In this document: positions 54,612 to 64,000 of the stretch, piece by piece
How the letters are laid out: the number at the start of each line of letters is the position of its first letter
How positions within the stretch are numbered: the stretch's first letter is position 1
DNA from: Nigrospora sphaerica
Taxonomy: Eukaryota > Ascomycota > Sordariomycetes > Amphisphaeriales > Apiosporaceae
Reading direction: 5' to 3'
DNA length: 64,000 bases
Assembly (NCBI GenBank): GCA_018287875.1
Contig: JAGVVL010000002.1
Coordinates: 8,370,001 to 8,434,000 of the forward strand
The notes under the pieces: generated by a model
What the model was told of the DNA's origin: nothing
Seen by the model: the letters and a program-made list of their open reading frames with translations, nothing else
Database searches by the model: none
Made by a program: the position numbers and the translations under genes

Positions 54612-56093
54612 GGCGCTGCTCTTCTGCTGCTTTTTGCCGAGAGGCGGGCGGTAGCGGCATCCAAAGGTAGCGAGGCGCCCGGAGGCGTTTCACGAAAACG
54701 GAAATAGCCAAGATTCAAACTGTACATACAAAGCAAGCATGTCGTGAAGGAAGGGTTGGATTTCGGTCCTTTCCCGGCGGAAGATGGAGAGGGGGAGAGA
54801 GGGTCGTTGAATAGGTCTGTGGTGATGAGGATGAAGTCCGGGGGGTGGAGCATTTACAAGCTAGCACGAGCACGCGCCTACGGGCCGCGCTGGATCACAA
54901 TATCATTTGGCGGTATTTTACAGAGCAAACGCGCATGGCATTCAGTATGCACGAGCCTTAAATGTACGCCGCTGGGTCATTCGGTATTGGAAGGCAGTTC
55001 AGGTATCTTTTGTCCAACTGGGAGAAGACCCCTACCCCTAACTAGAACGTTCCCTCTTCCTTCCCCATCGGCGGTGCGTCCGAATCCAACTAGTTGGTTG
55101 CTGCAGGGCCAACGAGTAGGGTCACTGTTGCGAGTTTTTCCCTGATATCTACGCGGGGAGAGAGGCGCATTGGTCCTACTTAACATTTTCTGGGATATCA
55201 TGGGTTGAGATGTACAATGCTTTGTTCGAGAGCAGTGCTGTCGGAGGCGGGCCGTGTGAATTCATTGTGACCCAGCCATATTCCTCATGGCGGAGAGAAC
55301 AGTCATAAAAGGGGATAAAGGGCTGTATCTGAAACCAAGCAGCTGACTGGCTATTCTTCTCTTTATGCAATGCCTTGAAGTGACATTGTGTTCTGCTAAT
55401 GAATTGTTCAGCCGGAAAATAAACATGTAGGAGGGATATTACATATGCCTGCGATACTTTCGTTGGCTTCTCTCGTAGTGGCGCCTCTTCTCCCGTATAT
55501 TTATTCTTACCCTGACTCGTAAAGCCATCCATTGCTCTGTACGAATTGCTGCAAAACAGCGACCAGGTGCTGCCGGGCAAAGTGCATTGACTACATCAAA
55601 GTGGCGATGTAAGCTCTTCACGATGAGCTGTGAGGTCCATGCTTGTACGACTAAGCGGTACGTAGATCTATAGCCTGTATGATGTGGCGAAGAAGACCGC
55701 AGCCAAGCGTTGACGAGATTGACTTGTAACCCAATACAAACTGAAGTGTGCCCTCGGGGTTCGGGGTTATTCAAAAATGGACGTCGTCTTTCAGAGAACC
55801 GTGTGATGTTAAATGTGCGACTGTGATTGGGTAGATTGATCCTATCCTAAAAAGGAGTTGGTCGGATGTGATTGGCTAGTTCTGACAAGCCCCGTCGTTA
55901 GTCTCTCACACAACTCCTGTTATAAGGCAGTTGATAAGACAGCAGCGAATTCTTGCACAGTTCATCTCTCTTGTTTCATATCTGAGGAAGGAGTTTCGGT
56001 GACATTTCCTGGGCCGCCTTAAGAGAATCCCCCACCAGTGATACTGTCCATACATAGAACCAGCCACAGCTCGTTTTCGCAAGGGGCTGCAGC
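54612..56093. other. intergenic, no supported gene
   Basis: About 1.5 kb of AT-richer DNA between convergent SYP1 and the 56-kb gene. Minus-strand frames at 55176-55580 and 55439-55774 show no motifs. Confidence 0.55.
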
Positions 56094-56723
56094 TTAGAAA
56101 TAGGACCCGTACGTGCCATCATACCAAGCTCTGCACTCCCTGTCCTGCTTTTCTCTGTCTTGCAGTTGCTTGGCCAAGAGAAGCTCCGCACAGATCTTCA
56201 GCTTGCGGTCGCCCTCCTCGTAGCTGTCGAAATCATCGGCGGGCTGGTCCATTCTCGGGGAAGACCGGATTCCCTGGTCGTACTCGTATGGCTCGCGTTG
56301 CGGCGTGATCCTGCCCGCTACATGATCCAATCGGGCTTCACGCATGGCGAGATTGGCCTCTCTTTTTTTCAGCTCGGCATCTCTCTGGTCGAGTGCCGCC
56401 TTCTTCTCGGTGGTTTCCTCGTCCTCCTTCTGCTTCGACTTGGCAACCTGGGCACGGAGGGACTGTCGCGGACCGCTGGAGATGTCAAAGTAGTGCTAGA
56501 GTACGGGCTCACTGTACTCCCGCACCCCCAGGGGCAGCTGGTCGTAAAATTCGCAGAAATGATTGTCGGAGCTGTTCGGAGGCGTCGTGAGGAATCTATG
56601 GATGATTTCCATGATCTCTTCGCGGCTCTGTCTCTTGAGATAGTGCAAGATATGGCGCGCTAACTTCTCAGAGTAGGGCAGTTTGGTGTAGTCCGAAGAT
56701 ATGGTGGAAGTTGCGGTGAACAT
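56094..56723 (-). CDS. uncharacterised coiled-coil protein with an in-frame TAG
   Basis: The reading frame 56723-56094 is open apart from a single TAG at 56498-56496. It starts MFTATSTISSDYTKLPYSEKLARHILHYLKRQSREEIMEIIHRFL, a helical globular-looking segment with FCEFYDQLPLGVREYSEP. After the TAG the same frame continues with SKQKEDEETTEKKAALDQRDAELKKREANLAMREARLDHV (coiled coil) and ends RAWYDGTYGSYF. Either the TAG is a real nonsense mutation, or it lies in a 57-bp intron from a weak GTACTC donor (inside the EPV codons) to the acceptor CGTGCCCAG. Such an intron is in frame and would give about 190 residues. A TATAAAG box lies about 190 bp upstream of the ATG. I do not recognise the family. 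The conserved frame on both sides argues against random sequence. Confidence 0.6.
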
Positions 56724-56912
56724 GTTGAAGTCAGGGGAGAAGGTGTTTGCGCGCAAAAGATTTCGGTTTCGGTGCCTGGGGGCAGGACTTCAGCCATTTC
56801 CGGAGAAGCACATCCGAGTTGGGGAACTAATGTCAAGTCATGGTTGCTCTGAAGGATGGGTGAGTTGATGATGAGAAAGAGGATCCAAAAAAGGAGAGGG
56901 TGACACAGCTCT

Positions 56913-56919
56913 TTATAGA
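56913..56919 (-). promoter_or_regulatory. TATA box of the 56-kb coiled-coil gene
   Basis: TATAAAG on the minus strand lies about 190 bp upstream of the ATG at 56723. Confidence 0.45.
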
Positions 56920-58200
56920 AGAACGTAGAGAGGTATGTCGAGCTACGGCACGCTCAGATCAGTAGGGAGATGTTTTTATCACAGGCAAAGAGGAATATTG
57001 AATATCCTTGGGATTTCATGGAGCACGGATGACTCGAATCATTGAATGGCCGTCCGGAATGGGAGCTTCAACGATGTTACGTACCTCAGAGATTGACATG
57101 CCGACAAACATATGCGTACTCGGGGTGTGCTATTCCAGACGACCATTGATTGGTGGAGGAGTGAATAATGCATCTCCCAAGTTCCCTCCCAAAATCAAGG
57201 CACTGAAACGAGGCAATGCTGCAAGCAGTGGCAGAAATGCTGTTGAAATTGCTACCCAGCTAGTGCATGGGCCCATCCTGTCGCCAGTGTTACGTACTGG
57301 TGACTGGAGCCCCCTTCTTTATCTAGCATCGCCAAGCTATGTAATGTCATTTTATTCCCTTGGTTTATTTGTTCGTCTACATAGGCTTTTGTTTAGGCTA
57401 GAAAACAAGTATCAAACCTAGTGGGGTTGTAACGACGTGTTTGTTGCAAATTTTACGAGGAACTATCACGGTACAGCAGCTAGTCTAAGCCCAAGTAATC
57501 GGCGGAGATTCGCGTACTGCACTGGAGTACCTTACAATACCTAGTGGCGATACGCATCTTCGACACCGAAGCGAAAGCGTATGGATATGTCCACGGTGGA
57601 TTTATCCAGCGACCCGGGGAATGTACGAATTCACATTGCAAGTTCGCCATGACCTCCAGGGGAGCTGGAGGTGTTTTGAGCGTAGAAGGTTGACTCAATG
57701 TTAGTGTAACGCTCAATGCAATATAAAGGCAGCTTGGCGTAAGCAACATGATATGCATTGACGTAGAAACATCGGTGGATTCATAACGCGACCAATCACC
57801 TAGCCGGCACTGCCTCCGCCTTGGTCCCCTACACAAAGACAGGAACCAAGAAAACCGCAAGTGAGCGTCTCCGGAACCCCAAACGGTCTAGTAGTGCTTG
57901 CGAAATGGATGCTTCAGTCCCAGTCGATCCCGCCTGTTCTGATGGAGATTATGCATGAGTTTGCTAGATTGTCTTGGCCCAGCAGCCAAGCGTTTTAGCT
58001 GACTGCATCGCAGCACCGGACACGGTCAGCTTGACGAGTTGATGTGGTAGAACCACCTGTCCTTGCAGCCGTTGAGGGGAAAGATAGACGCGATACAATG
58101 CCATTGGCCGTGATAGGCAGGTTGTAGTGTTCGCCAAGCTCGTCATGAACACGATATACGCCCCGCGGGGTAGAGCCTTATTTTAACACTCGGATCGCAG
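56920..58200. other. intergenic, no supported gene
   Basis: About 1.3 kb. A 131-codon plus-strand frame from 57029 and a 92-codon minus-strand frame from 57758 (MHIMLLTPSCLYIALSVTLTLS) are open but unsupported by splice, promoter or family evidence. Confidence 0.5.
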
Positions 58201-58208
58201 TATAAAAG
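58201..58208 (+). promoter_or_regulatory. TATA box of the secreted-peptide gene
   Basis: TATAAAAG is a consensus TATA box 118 bp upstream of the ATG at 58319. A TCATCACA/CACCAACATG leader precedes the start codon. Confidence 0.75.
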
Positions 58209-58318
58209 GGCAGTGAATACTCTGGAGTGATACAGTACTAAATCTTTTCTGCATCCTCACCAGCCTGGCATCAAAAGTCACAGATCGATACAACCACCAG
58301 CTTTCTCATCACACCAAC

Positions 58319-58518
58319 ATGCGTTACCAAGTCATCACCTTCTGCGCCGCTTTGCTGGCCTCTCTCTCCCAGGCAGCCCCTGTGGTAAGGACCCCATCTG
58401 CAACCCTATAAAGCCATAACTTGATCTTCCTCTAACTCGGGAACCTTGGAAGGCTGAGCCGGCACCAGCCAGCGATGACCCTAAGGTGACCCTGTGTCCG
58501 GTTTGCTTTCACGGATGA
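58319..58518 (+). CDS. very small secreted peptide precursor (43 residues)
   Basis: Exon 1 (58319-58384) encodes MRYQVITFCAALLASLSQAAPV, a textbook signal peptide. The 68-bp intron has a GTAAGG donor, a CTCTAAC branch and an AAG acceptor. Exon 2 (58453-58518) encodes AEPAPASDDPKVTLCPVCFHG and a TGA stop. The mature peptide would be about 24 residues with a CPVC motif near its C-terminus, able to form a tight disulfide or bind metal. A second acceptor (CTGAG) two codons later would keep the frame. A consensus TATA box, canonical intron and signal peptide together make this a convincing gene despite its size. I know no matching family. It is not an alpha-pheromone precursor, since it has no repeats or Kex2 sites. 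Possible roles are a signalling peptide, effector or processed peptide. Confidence 0.65.
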
Positions 58519-59582
58519 AGCTTCGGGAGCAGCGCGACCCCAGTCAAGAGGACTGCGAACGAAGCCTCCATATCGAGTGGCAATTTGGGATCCATTGTAA
58601 TAGCTGTGACGATAAGAAGGGATTATAGGAAGTAAATAAAGGACATGAAGGGCTACATCAAATACGCAGCTGTATTCAAAGGATAGTCATACAAATCAAC
58701 CTGTAACCTCACTTTTCCCTGATCATAGATAGTAAGTAAATATTGTGGGATGTATAGCGTAGTAAAGCAAAGCAAGAAAAGACGTGGCAGGGGGCCCAGA
58801 GTCATGCACACTAAGCCACGCGACAGGATCTGGCCCAAGAATTACAAATTTATACGCTGCAAAGAAGCCGAGGCCTTGAAGGTTTCGATCGGAGACCTCC
58901 CCTTAGCGACCCATTGCAATATAAAGAATTACGGAAGCTCTTCTAAAGGAGAGGCAGAAGCTCGGCAAAATGGAGATACTTGGCACTCAAGGGTGAATAC
59001 TATTCTGTGTGCTCCTCGGTGTTACGAAAAAGCGATTCCGAGCGGTTGCTTCACGCTGCGAGGTGGATGAGGCCTCCCGAGTTCTACAAAAGCCGCTAAT
59101 AATTCTCGTTCGCACGTGAAGATAGCGATCCAAGCACGATTATTGTGATTTTGGTGGTGGTAATCTCGGCCCAGCTGTGTTACGACCCCAGAAGATCCAA
59201 GCCAAGAAGGTGGCTGAGCACTGCACTAGCCACCAAGGACGTCTCCAGCCACAAAGGAAACTATCGACAAGGCAAGCAACAACAGAAACAAGCCTAGTAA
59301 GGAACATTGCCCAGGTAAAGGGAAACATTGCTAGAATTAGAAAGAATTCCTAATTGGGACAGGAGGTCACGTGATAGATGTGAGGATCGCAAGCTATCTA
59401 AGCTATCCATAGGGGTGGATATGTAGGATCGCCAGCTATTTAACATATCCACGGTATTAGCGAGGGAATGACTTAGTATATAAGCCAGAAGGATTTACTA
59501 GTTAAACAGTCATTACCTTAGTGATCAATCTAAGCATCTATCTCACCCATAGATGGGAGTAACCCAACCTTCCTTCTTATTT
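58519..59582. other. AT-rich flank of the LINE cluster
   Basis: No gene is supported. A TATATAAG box lies at 59477-59484. Two imperfect copies of a 27-bp segment (GGATCGCMAGCTATYTAA core) occur at about 59385 and 59427. TGTTACGACCCC at about 59176 resembles the 5' end of a gypsy-type LTR, so about 59176-59570 could be a solo LTR or the 5' leader of the outer LINE. I cannot decide between these. Confidence 0.4.
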
Positions 59583-59595
59583 ATTCTTTTCTGGC
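59583..59595 (+). repeat. target-site duplication, left (13 bp)
   Basis: ATTCTTTTCTGGC is repeated exactly at 61338-61350, bracketing the inner LINE copy. Confidence 0.8.
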
Positions 59596-61149
59596 CGGAA
59601 AGGCCGCTCCACGGAAACAGCCCTACGGCTGCTAACAGACCTAGTCCGCACAGCCTGGAAACATGGAGGCGCAGCAACCCTTCTATCGCTGGATATTTCG
59701 GGCGCTTTCGACTCGGTCGACCATGGAAGGCTCCTCGCTAACCTGCGAGCGCTAAGGGTCCCTATATGGACTATTAGCTGGATCCGAAGCTTCTTATCCA
59801 ACCGGTCCACTACGCTATTCTTCGATGGCCAGGAATCGGACGAGATCCCAGTCCCAGCAGGCGTCCCGCAGGGCTCACCCCTATCGCCTATCCTCTTCTG
59901 TCTTTATACAGCCGGTCTCTACAAGGCCCTCCGTGCTGTACCAGGGATAGCCACTATAGCCTTCGCAGACGACACAAACCTCGTGGGCTTCGGTTTAAAC
60001 CCCGAGCAGACCTGCGAGCGGCTGGAAGCCGCTCACAGGATCTGTAAAGAATGGGCAGTCAGCCACGGTATGACCTTCGCAGTCCAGAAATATCACCTAG
60101 TCCACTTCTCTCGAAGACGGAAAGGTCCGGACACAAAGATAGCCTTAGAAGGCCACGAAATCGAACCAGAAGACTCCTGCCGCGTCCTTGGCATCCAGGT
60201 GGATAGACGTCTCCGCTGGGACGTCCACATCCAGTCGATATCGAAGAAGATGGCAACGCAGGTCTATGCTCTAGACCGGATAGCCGGCTCGACATGGGGC
60301 GCGTCTCTCCAGCGAGCCCGCCAAGTCTATACAGCCGTCGTACGGTCTGCGATAGGCTATGGAGCTTCAGAGTGGCACCGCCAGATCTCGAAAAATAGAG
60401 CCAAGGCACTTAACGACGTCCAGACAGAGTGCCTCCGAAAGGTCACAGGAGCTTTCAAAGCCACGGCCACTGCAGTACTAGAAACGGAAGCTTACGTATC
60501 CCCCTTAGACACGTGGCTCAACAGAAGGGTGGCGGCATCGGAAGAGAGGCTCCAACAGCCGCGTATCGCATCACTTATCCAAGCAAGGTACAATAGCGCA
60601 GCTAGATAGATCCTAACAAGACCGACTCGCTGGCGTAGACCGAAAGGCCCCGACGCTCCCGATCGTAAGAGGTGGCTAGACGAATGGCTAGCTGGAGACT
60701 CAACACATAAGGCTGAGGAGAGAGACTGGCTTCAAAGATGGCAACAAGCGCAGCAAAATCGAACAGCACGGACCCTGGCAGCAACTAAGATGCCGCCAGG
60801 CAAGCACGTCCTCAAGCTCCATAAGGGACTCCATAAGGCCGAGAGCTCCATCCTCGTCTAAGCGAGGACTGGCAAGATTGGGCTGCGAGACTTCCTTTTT
60901 AAGCGTAGGGTCCCGGGCTTCGACAGCCCCTGGTGCGTCTGCGGTCAGGGCAGGGAGACCGTCCGGCATATCCTCGTTTTCTGCCCACGGGAAAGAGAAA
61001 GACGAGAGCATCTCGTCCAAGCTTTAGGAGGACCGATAGACACGGACAGGATGCTCGACACCCCAGGAAAAGCAGGAATTATCGCGAGATGGCTACTCCG
61101 CTCCGGAAGGCTGGACATGTTCCAGCTGGCGAATCAACTCATTAGCTAG
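59596..61149 (+). pseudogene. LINE ORF2 fragment: reverse transcriptase and C-terminal zinc knuckle
   Basis: One reading frame covers RT motifs LSLDISGAFDSVDHGRLL, PVPAGVPQGSPLSPILFCLY and AFADDTNLVGFG (FADD at 59962-59973), then the thumb region (ALEGHEIEPEDSCRVLGIQVDRRLRWDVHI). The frame is open to 60606. TAG at 60607 and TAA at 60859 interrupt it; both fit CAG/CAA to TAG/TAA changes. The frame then continues through WCVCGQGRETVRHILVFC, the CCHC-type knuckle usual at the end of Tad/I-type ORF2, to a natural stop at 61147. It cannot make a complete protein because the 5' part is missing. Confidence 0.9.
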
Positions 61150-61337
61150 GAAGCGGGCGCGCTGAGCCCGATCTCGGTATGGCAGGTCAAAGTGCAGATA
61201 GAAGCGGTGCGACGCAGCGGAACCTAGGTTTTTCACCTGGCCGGACGTCAGCCCGGAACGGTTTTCCTAGGCCAAGATGCGCAGGGGGTCCTCATGGCCT
61301 AGATAGGTCGCTAGGTGTAAGAACAATAATAATAATA
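59596..61337 (+). mobile_element. 5'-truncated Tad1/I-like LINE retrotransposon (inner copy)
   Basis: This non-LTR element lacks ORF1, the endonuclease and the start of the reverse transcriptase, as is typical when target-primed reverse transcription aborts. It begins abruptly inside the RT phrase RKGRSTETAL and ends in an AAT-repeat tail (about 61324-61339). Exact 13-bp duplications flank it. The surrounding DNA, read without it, joins a leader-like sequence to the start of another LINE. It is therefore a nested insertion in the same orientation as its host element. Confidence 0.88.
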
Positions 61338-61350
61338 ATTCTTTTCTGGC
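61338..61350 (+). repeat. target-site duplication, right (13 bp)
   Basis: Exact copy of 59583-59595, directly after the AAT tail of the inner LINE. Confidence 0.8.
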
Positions 61351-61434
61351 ACCCGCTGTTAGTGCCAGCCCGCTATTTACTGCCAAATCCTTAACAACCC
61401 TCCAACGGCGACTCAACGCTAACCCAGAGGCCAG

Positions 61435-62830
61435 ATGGACTCTGGGACCATCATCGTGATGGCTTCACCTCCTCGTGAGGACACCACCGATAAGGTGATG
61501 ACGGGAAACGACTCTCCCGACCACCTTAATGAAGCTTCCCCCACTTATACTCACAAGAGGAAGCGAACGGGGCAGAATGAGGCCCCTGCGAACGGTCCAC
61601 TGCGAAACCGAAGGAAGGTCGACGACACTCGAGAAACTTCGGCGACGGAAGAAGCCGCGACTATGGTGCAAGGACACCATCCGGCTTCGGACGCACTATC
61701 CCCGATTTTGAGTGATATGGATAAACGATACAACACCCGACGATCGGTGCTTGCTAAGATTGCTCACGCCTTGGATAGCATTATCGAAGAATACCGCGAC
61801 GAAGACAAGGAACTAGCTGCGGAGATCACGAAAGGTTTTACGGCGTTTCTATAGGGGAAGACCGGGGACACAATTTGCCCCCACCCGAAAGAACGCCTCC
61901 TACCGGAGACCGGCCCGACCCGTGTGGAACCTCTTGGGGCCCCCACGCGCAGCTGGGCTGACGTCGCACGAGCGGGACAGAAACCACCGCCTTAAGACAG
62001 TGCAAATAAGCGGATCTAGCAAGCGAATTAACGAGAGGATCTCCGAGTTCTCGTGAGGATCCCAGAGGCACACCGAAACTGGGCATATACCTAATACAAC
62101 TTTGCCCTACGACAGGCCGTGTGTAAGACCCTCGACTTATCTCTAGTCGACGTCCCCGATATCTACTATACAGCTACAGGCGTCGCCGTCTGCCTAAGAA
62201 ACAAAGAAACAAAGGAGATACTTCTCTGAAGGAAGGAAGAACTAGCACGAAGCCTCCGAGCTAACGTAGTCGAGGTCCTGGTCACGTGGGTTAACTATAT
62301 GGTCCCCGGCTGCCCGATACGCCTTCCGAATATCTTCGGCGAGATATTCGAGACCGAAGCACTCTTACGAGATGAAGTTATTGCGTAAACCGGCGTCGAG
62401 CCAGTAAGCGTGCGCTGGTCGCGATAAGAACCGATACCGGGGACAAACAAGAGATTATGCATTGTCTTGTTCCTATAGAAAGTCCTTCCGTTTCGGCTCT
62501 TCGTAACGAGCGGGCTCGCCCGTTTAATCGAGAAGCGCACGCCTCCTAGTCGACACAACCCAGGATGCTAAGGATACCACCTGAGCCGAGTCTGCATACG
62601 AACTGATAAATGCAAGAACTGCAGCGCCCAGCTCCCGGTAGGACATAACCACCTACAGCCGTGCCAGGAACGCCCACGATATGCGAACTGCTACAGGCCA
62701 GCTCTAGCGAACTATAAGAACTGTCTGGCGAAGCCAGTGGTGAAGAAGGGCAAGTTAGTACACCCTATACGAAATGAGCTCGCTAAGATCCGCCAGATAG
62801 GCAGCCTTCTTTATAAGACAGCCTAACCCT
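61435..62830 (+). pseudogene. LINE ORF1 (gag-like), degraded
   Basis: ORF1 starts with MDSGTIIVMASPPREDTTDK and is open for 139 codons to 61854 (helical YNTRRSVLAKIAHALDSIIEEYRDEDKEL). Recognisable parts then continue with interruptions: RSWADVARAGQKPP, FALRQAVCKTLDLSLVDVPDIYYTATGVAVCLRNKETKEIL, VVEVLVTWVNYMVPGCPIRLP, LFVTSGLARLIEKRTPPS. Zinc-knuckle-like cysteines follow (CIRTDKCKNCSAQLP, CQERPRYANC). This is the normal layout of fungal Tad-type ORF1. At least eight stops break it. Confidence 0.82.
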
Positions 62831-63099
62831 AAGGAACAAGCTAGGGAGATAACATATAAAAGGAATCTAGCCTAAGATTAGACACGCCTAATGTCGACAG
62901 GAACACCGTCGATGTGGCTATAGAAGACCCGACTTACACACCCCCGGAAGCCCTAGGAAGACGACCTCAGCTTACCTAAGAGAACAAGACGAAGCGTAGC
63001 TAACGGAATATCCTATATATTAACTACCGCGTGCTCGATAGCATAGCTAGTGTGGACTATAAATAGGGCAAGCGATTGGACGCACTCGATACGCACTAA

Positions 63100-63960
63100 G
63101 TTAGGACGACAAGTCCTACAGGTGGCGTAGGCTAACGTGGGCAAATTGTCACCAGCCCACACGGCCTTACTACAGCAATGCTGGGAGGACTATATAGACG
63201 TGATTCTCGTGCAGGAGCCATCCGTTATAAACAACAGCAGGAACAGATTTAACTCGCACCCAAGCTATAGTGCTTACATCCCGGTCGACTACTGGGACAG
63301 CACTTCCACCTAGCCCTGGGTTATGATTTATGTCCGGAAAGACAGTAGGCTGAAGATAAGGTTAAAGAGGCCATAGAAGATTAAAGATCTCCTATAGCTC
63401 GAGATCGACCACTTCACCTTTATTAACATATACAGACCCTTAGACAAGCCACTAAGCTAGGCGACACGACTCCTCTTAGCCTTACAACCACCACCCAATT
63501 ATGTGGTCGCAGGGGACTTTAACGTATGGTACAACGCCTGGGACCCAGATATCCGACAAACCTAGAACGCGGGGCTCGAGATCCACAATTAGGCCGTCGC
63601 GAATAGACTTAGCTATATAGGAGAGATAGGAGTCCCGATAAACGTGGCGGGGTATACTATCGATTTAACATTCTCAAACATCCCTTTCGCTATAGCGGTG
63701 GTAGACTTTAAACTCCAAACAGGGGCAGACCACGAAACAATCCGAATCTCTATTCCAAGGAACGGTCGCATATTTAGGATACAGTATCGATACTCTATAC
63801 CGGAAAATAAGCTGAAAACCTTCGCTAGTATTATCGAACTAGGTCTGCAAAACTGCACACCACTCCCTCCGACACCTACGATAGACCAGCTGGACCTGCA
63901 GGCGACGGAGATCCTGAGCCTTTTATAGAAAGCGTTAGAAACGGTCGGGAAATAACTTAT
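63100..63960 (+). pseudogene. LINE ORF2 start: AP-type endonuclease, degraded
   Basis: The apurinic/apyrimidinic endonuclease domain is readable in one frame: ANVGKLSPAHTALLQQCWEDYIDVILVQEPSV (catalytic Glu), PPPNYVVAGDFNVWYNAWDP (Asp/Asn), YTIDLTFSNIPFAIAVVDF and TGADHETIRISI (catalytic Asp-His). The stop codons I found in this frame, about eight, are all TAG. They fit CAG-to-TAG or TGG-to-TAG changes, both CpA-to-TpA transitions on one strand or the other. Few frameshifts are seen, so point mutation rather than drift dominates the decay. Confidence 0.85.
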
Positions 63961-64000
63961 TAAAGACGGCTGTAACGTACCATAGTGGACCAACACCTAT

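Larger units (their letters stand above)
61351..64000 (+). mobile_element. RIP-degraded LINE (outer copy), runs off the window
   Basis: A second non-LTR element in the same orientation has a leader (to 61434), ORF1 (gag-like) and the endonuclease part of ORF2. Its reverse transcriptase would lie beyond 64000. Its left part was split by the inner LINE, so its true 5' end is upstream of 59583 and not clearly visible. Stop codons are frequent and mostly TAG or TAA, and TA dinucleotides are abundant, as expected from CpA-to-TpA RIP. Confidence 0.85.

Noticed and set aside
57029..57421. 131-codon plus-strand ORF
   Set aside because: No motifs, AT-rich context and unremarkable codon use.
57480..57758. 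92-codon minus-strand ORF starting MHIMLLTPSCLYIALSVTLTLS
   Set aside because: A weak signal-like start, but no TATA box, intron or cysteine pattern to support a gene.
1..64000. CRISPR array or prokaryotic origin
   Set aside because: Introns with fungal splice signals and eukaryotic genes throughout; the direct repeats lack the spaced-repeat structure.

Overview
The window looks like nuclear DNA of a filamentous ascomycete, most probably a Sordariomycete (inference). The genes are GC-rich with strong C/G preference at third codon positions. They carry short introns of 49-171 bp with GTRNGT-type donors and CTAAC/CTAAT branch points. Eukaryote- or fungus-specific genes (MAD1, SYP1, TAM41, caleosin, a Cak1/Csk1-like kinase) are present. 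LINE copies show stop codons that fit CpA-to-TpA repeat-induced point mutation (RIP). I see no operon-like prokaryotic structure, no CRISPR array, and no convincing tRNA or rRNA.

Layout: 0.6-1.5 kb DUF924 protein; 1.6-2.5 kb caleosin/peroxygenase; 4.4-5.6 kb Ser/Asn/Gly/Tyr tandem-repeat protein; 6.6-8.6 kb TAM41 with a small membrane ORF starting 27 bp past its stop and in the same frame; 10.2-12.6 kb MAD1; 13.1-15.2 kb three-exon cytochrome P450; 15.2-19 kb gene-poor; 19.1-20.1 kb HD-domain 5'-nucleotidase-like protein; 22.2-23.9 kb fungus-specific disordered protein; 24-38 kb accessory stretch; 38.5-45 kb three minus-strand genes (HMT1-type ABC half transporter, hexapeptide acetyltransferase, UDP-glycosyltransferase); 47-48.8 kb CVNH-lectin protein; 48.9-50.4 kb Cak1/Csk1-like kinase; 51.7-54.6 kb SYP1/FCHo; 56.1-56.7 kb coiled-coil protein interrupted by an in-frame TAG; 58.3-58.5 kb 43-residue secreted-peptide gene with a clean TATA box; 59.6-64 kb nested LINE elements.

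The 24-38 kb accessory stretch holds a 16-bp minisatellite, a decayed AAA-ATPase gene, a cysteine-rich secreted-protein gene whose best model needs a 3-nt exon, a pair of 104-bp direct repeats around gene fragments, a multi-pass membrane protein, a degenerate 15-bp repeat array and an uncharacterised fungal protein. Its gene content resembles fast-evolving, TE-adjacent fungal DNA, in contrast to the conserved housekeeping genes around it.

Functional links are mostly absent, as expected for fungi. Two local groupings stand out. First, the UDP-glycosyltransferase, sugar-type O-acetyltransferase and ABC transporter are consecutive on one strand, which is the logic of glycolipid or glycoside clusters. 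Second, several small secreted or membrane proteins sit in the repeat-rich half. All gene models come from reading splice signals and family motifs by eye. Exon boundaries are given where donor, acceptor and reading frame agree.
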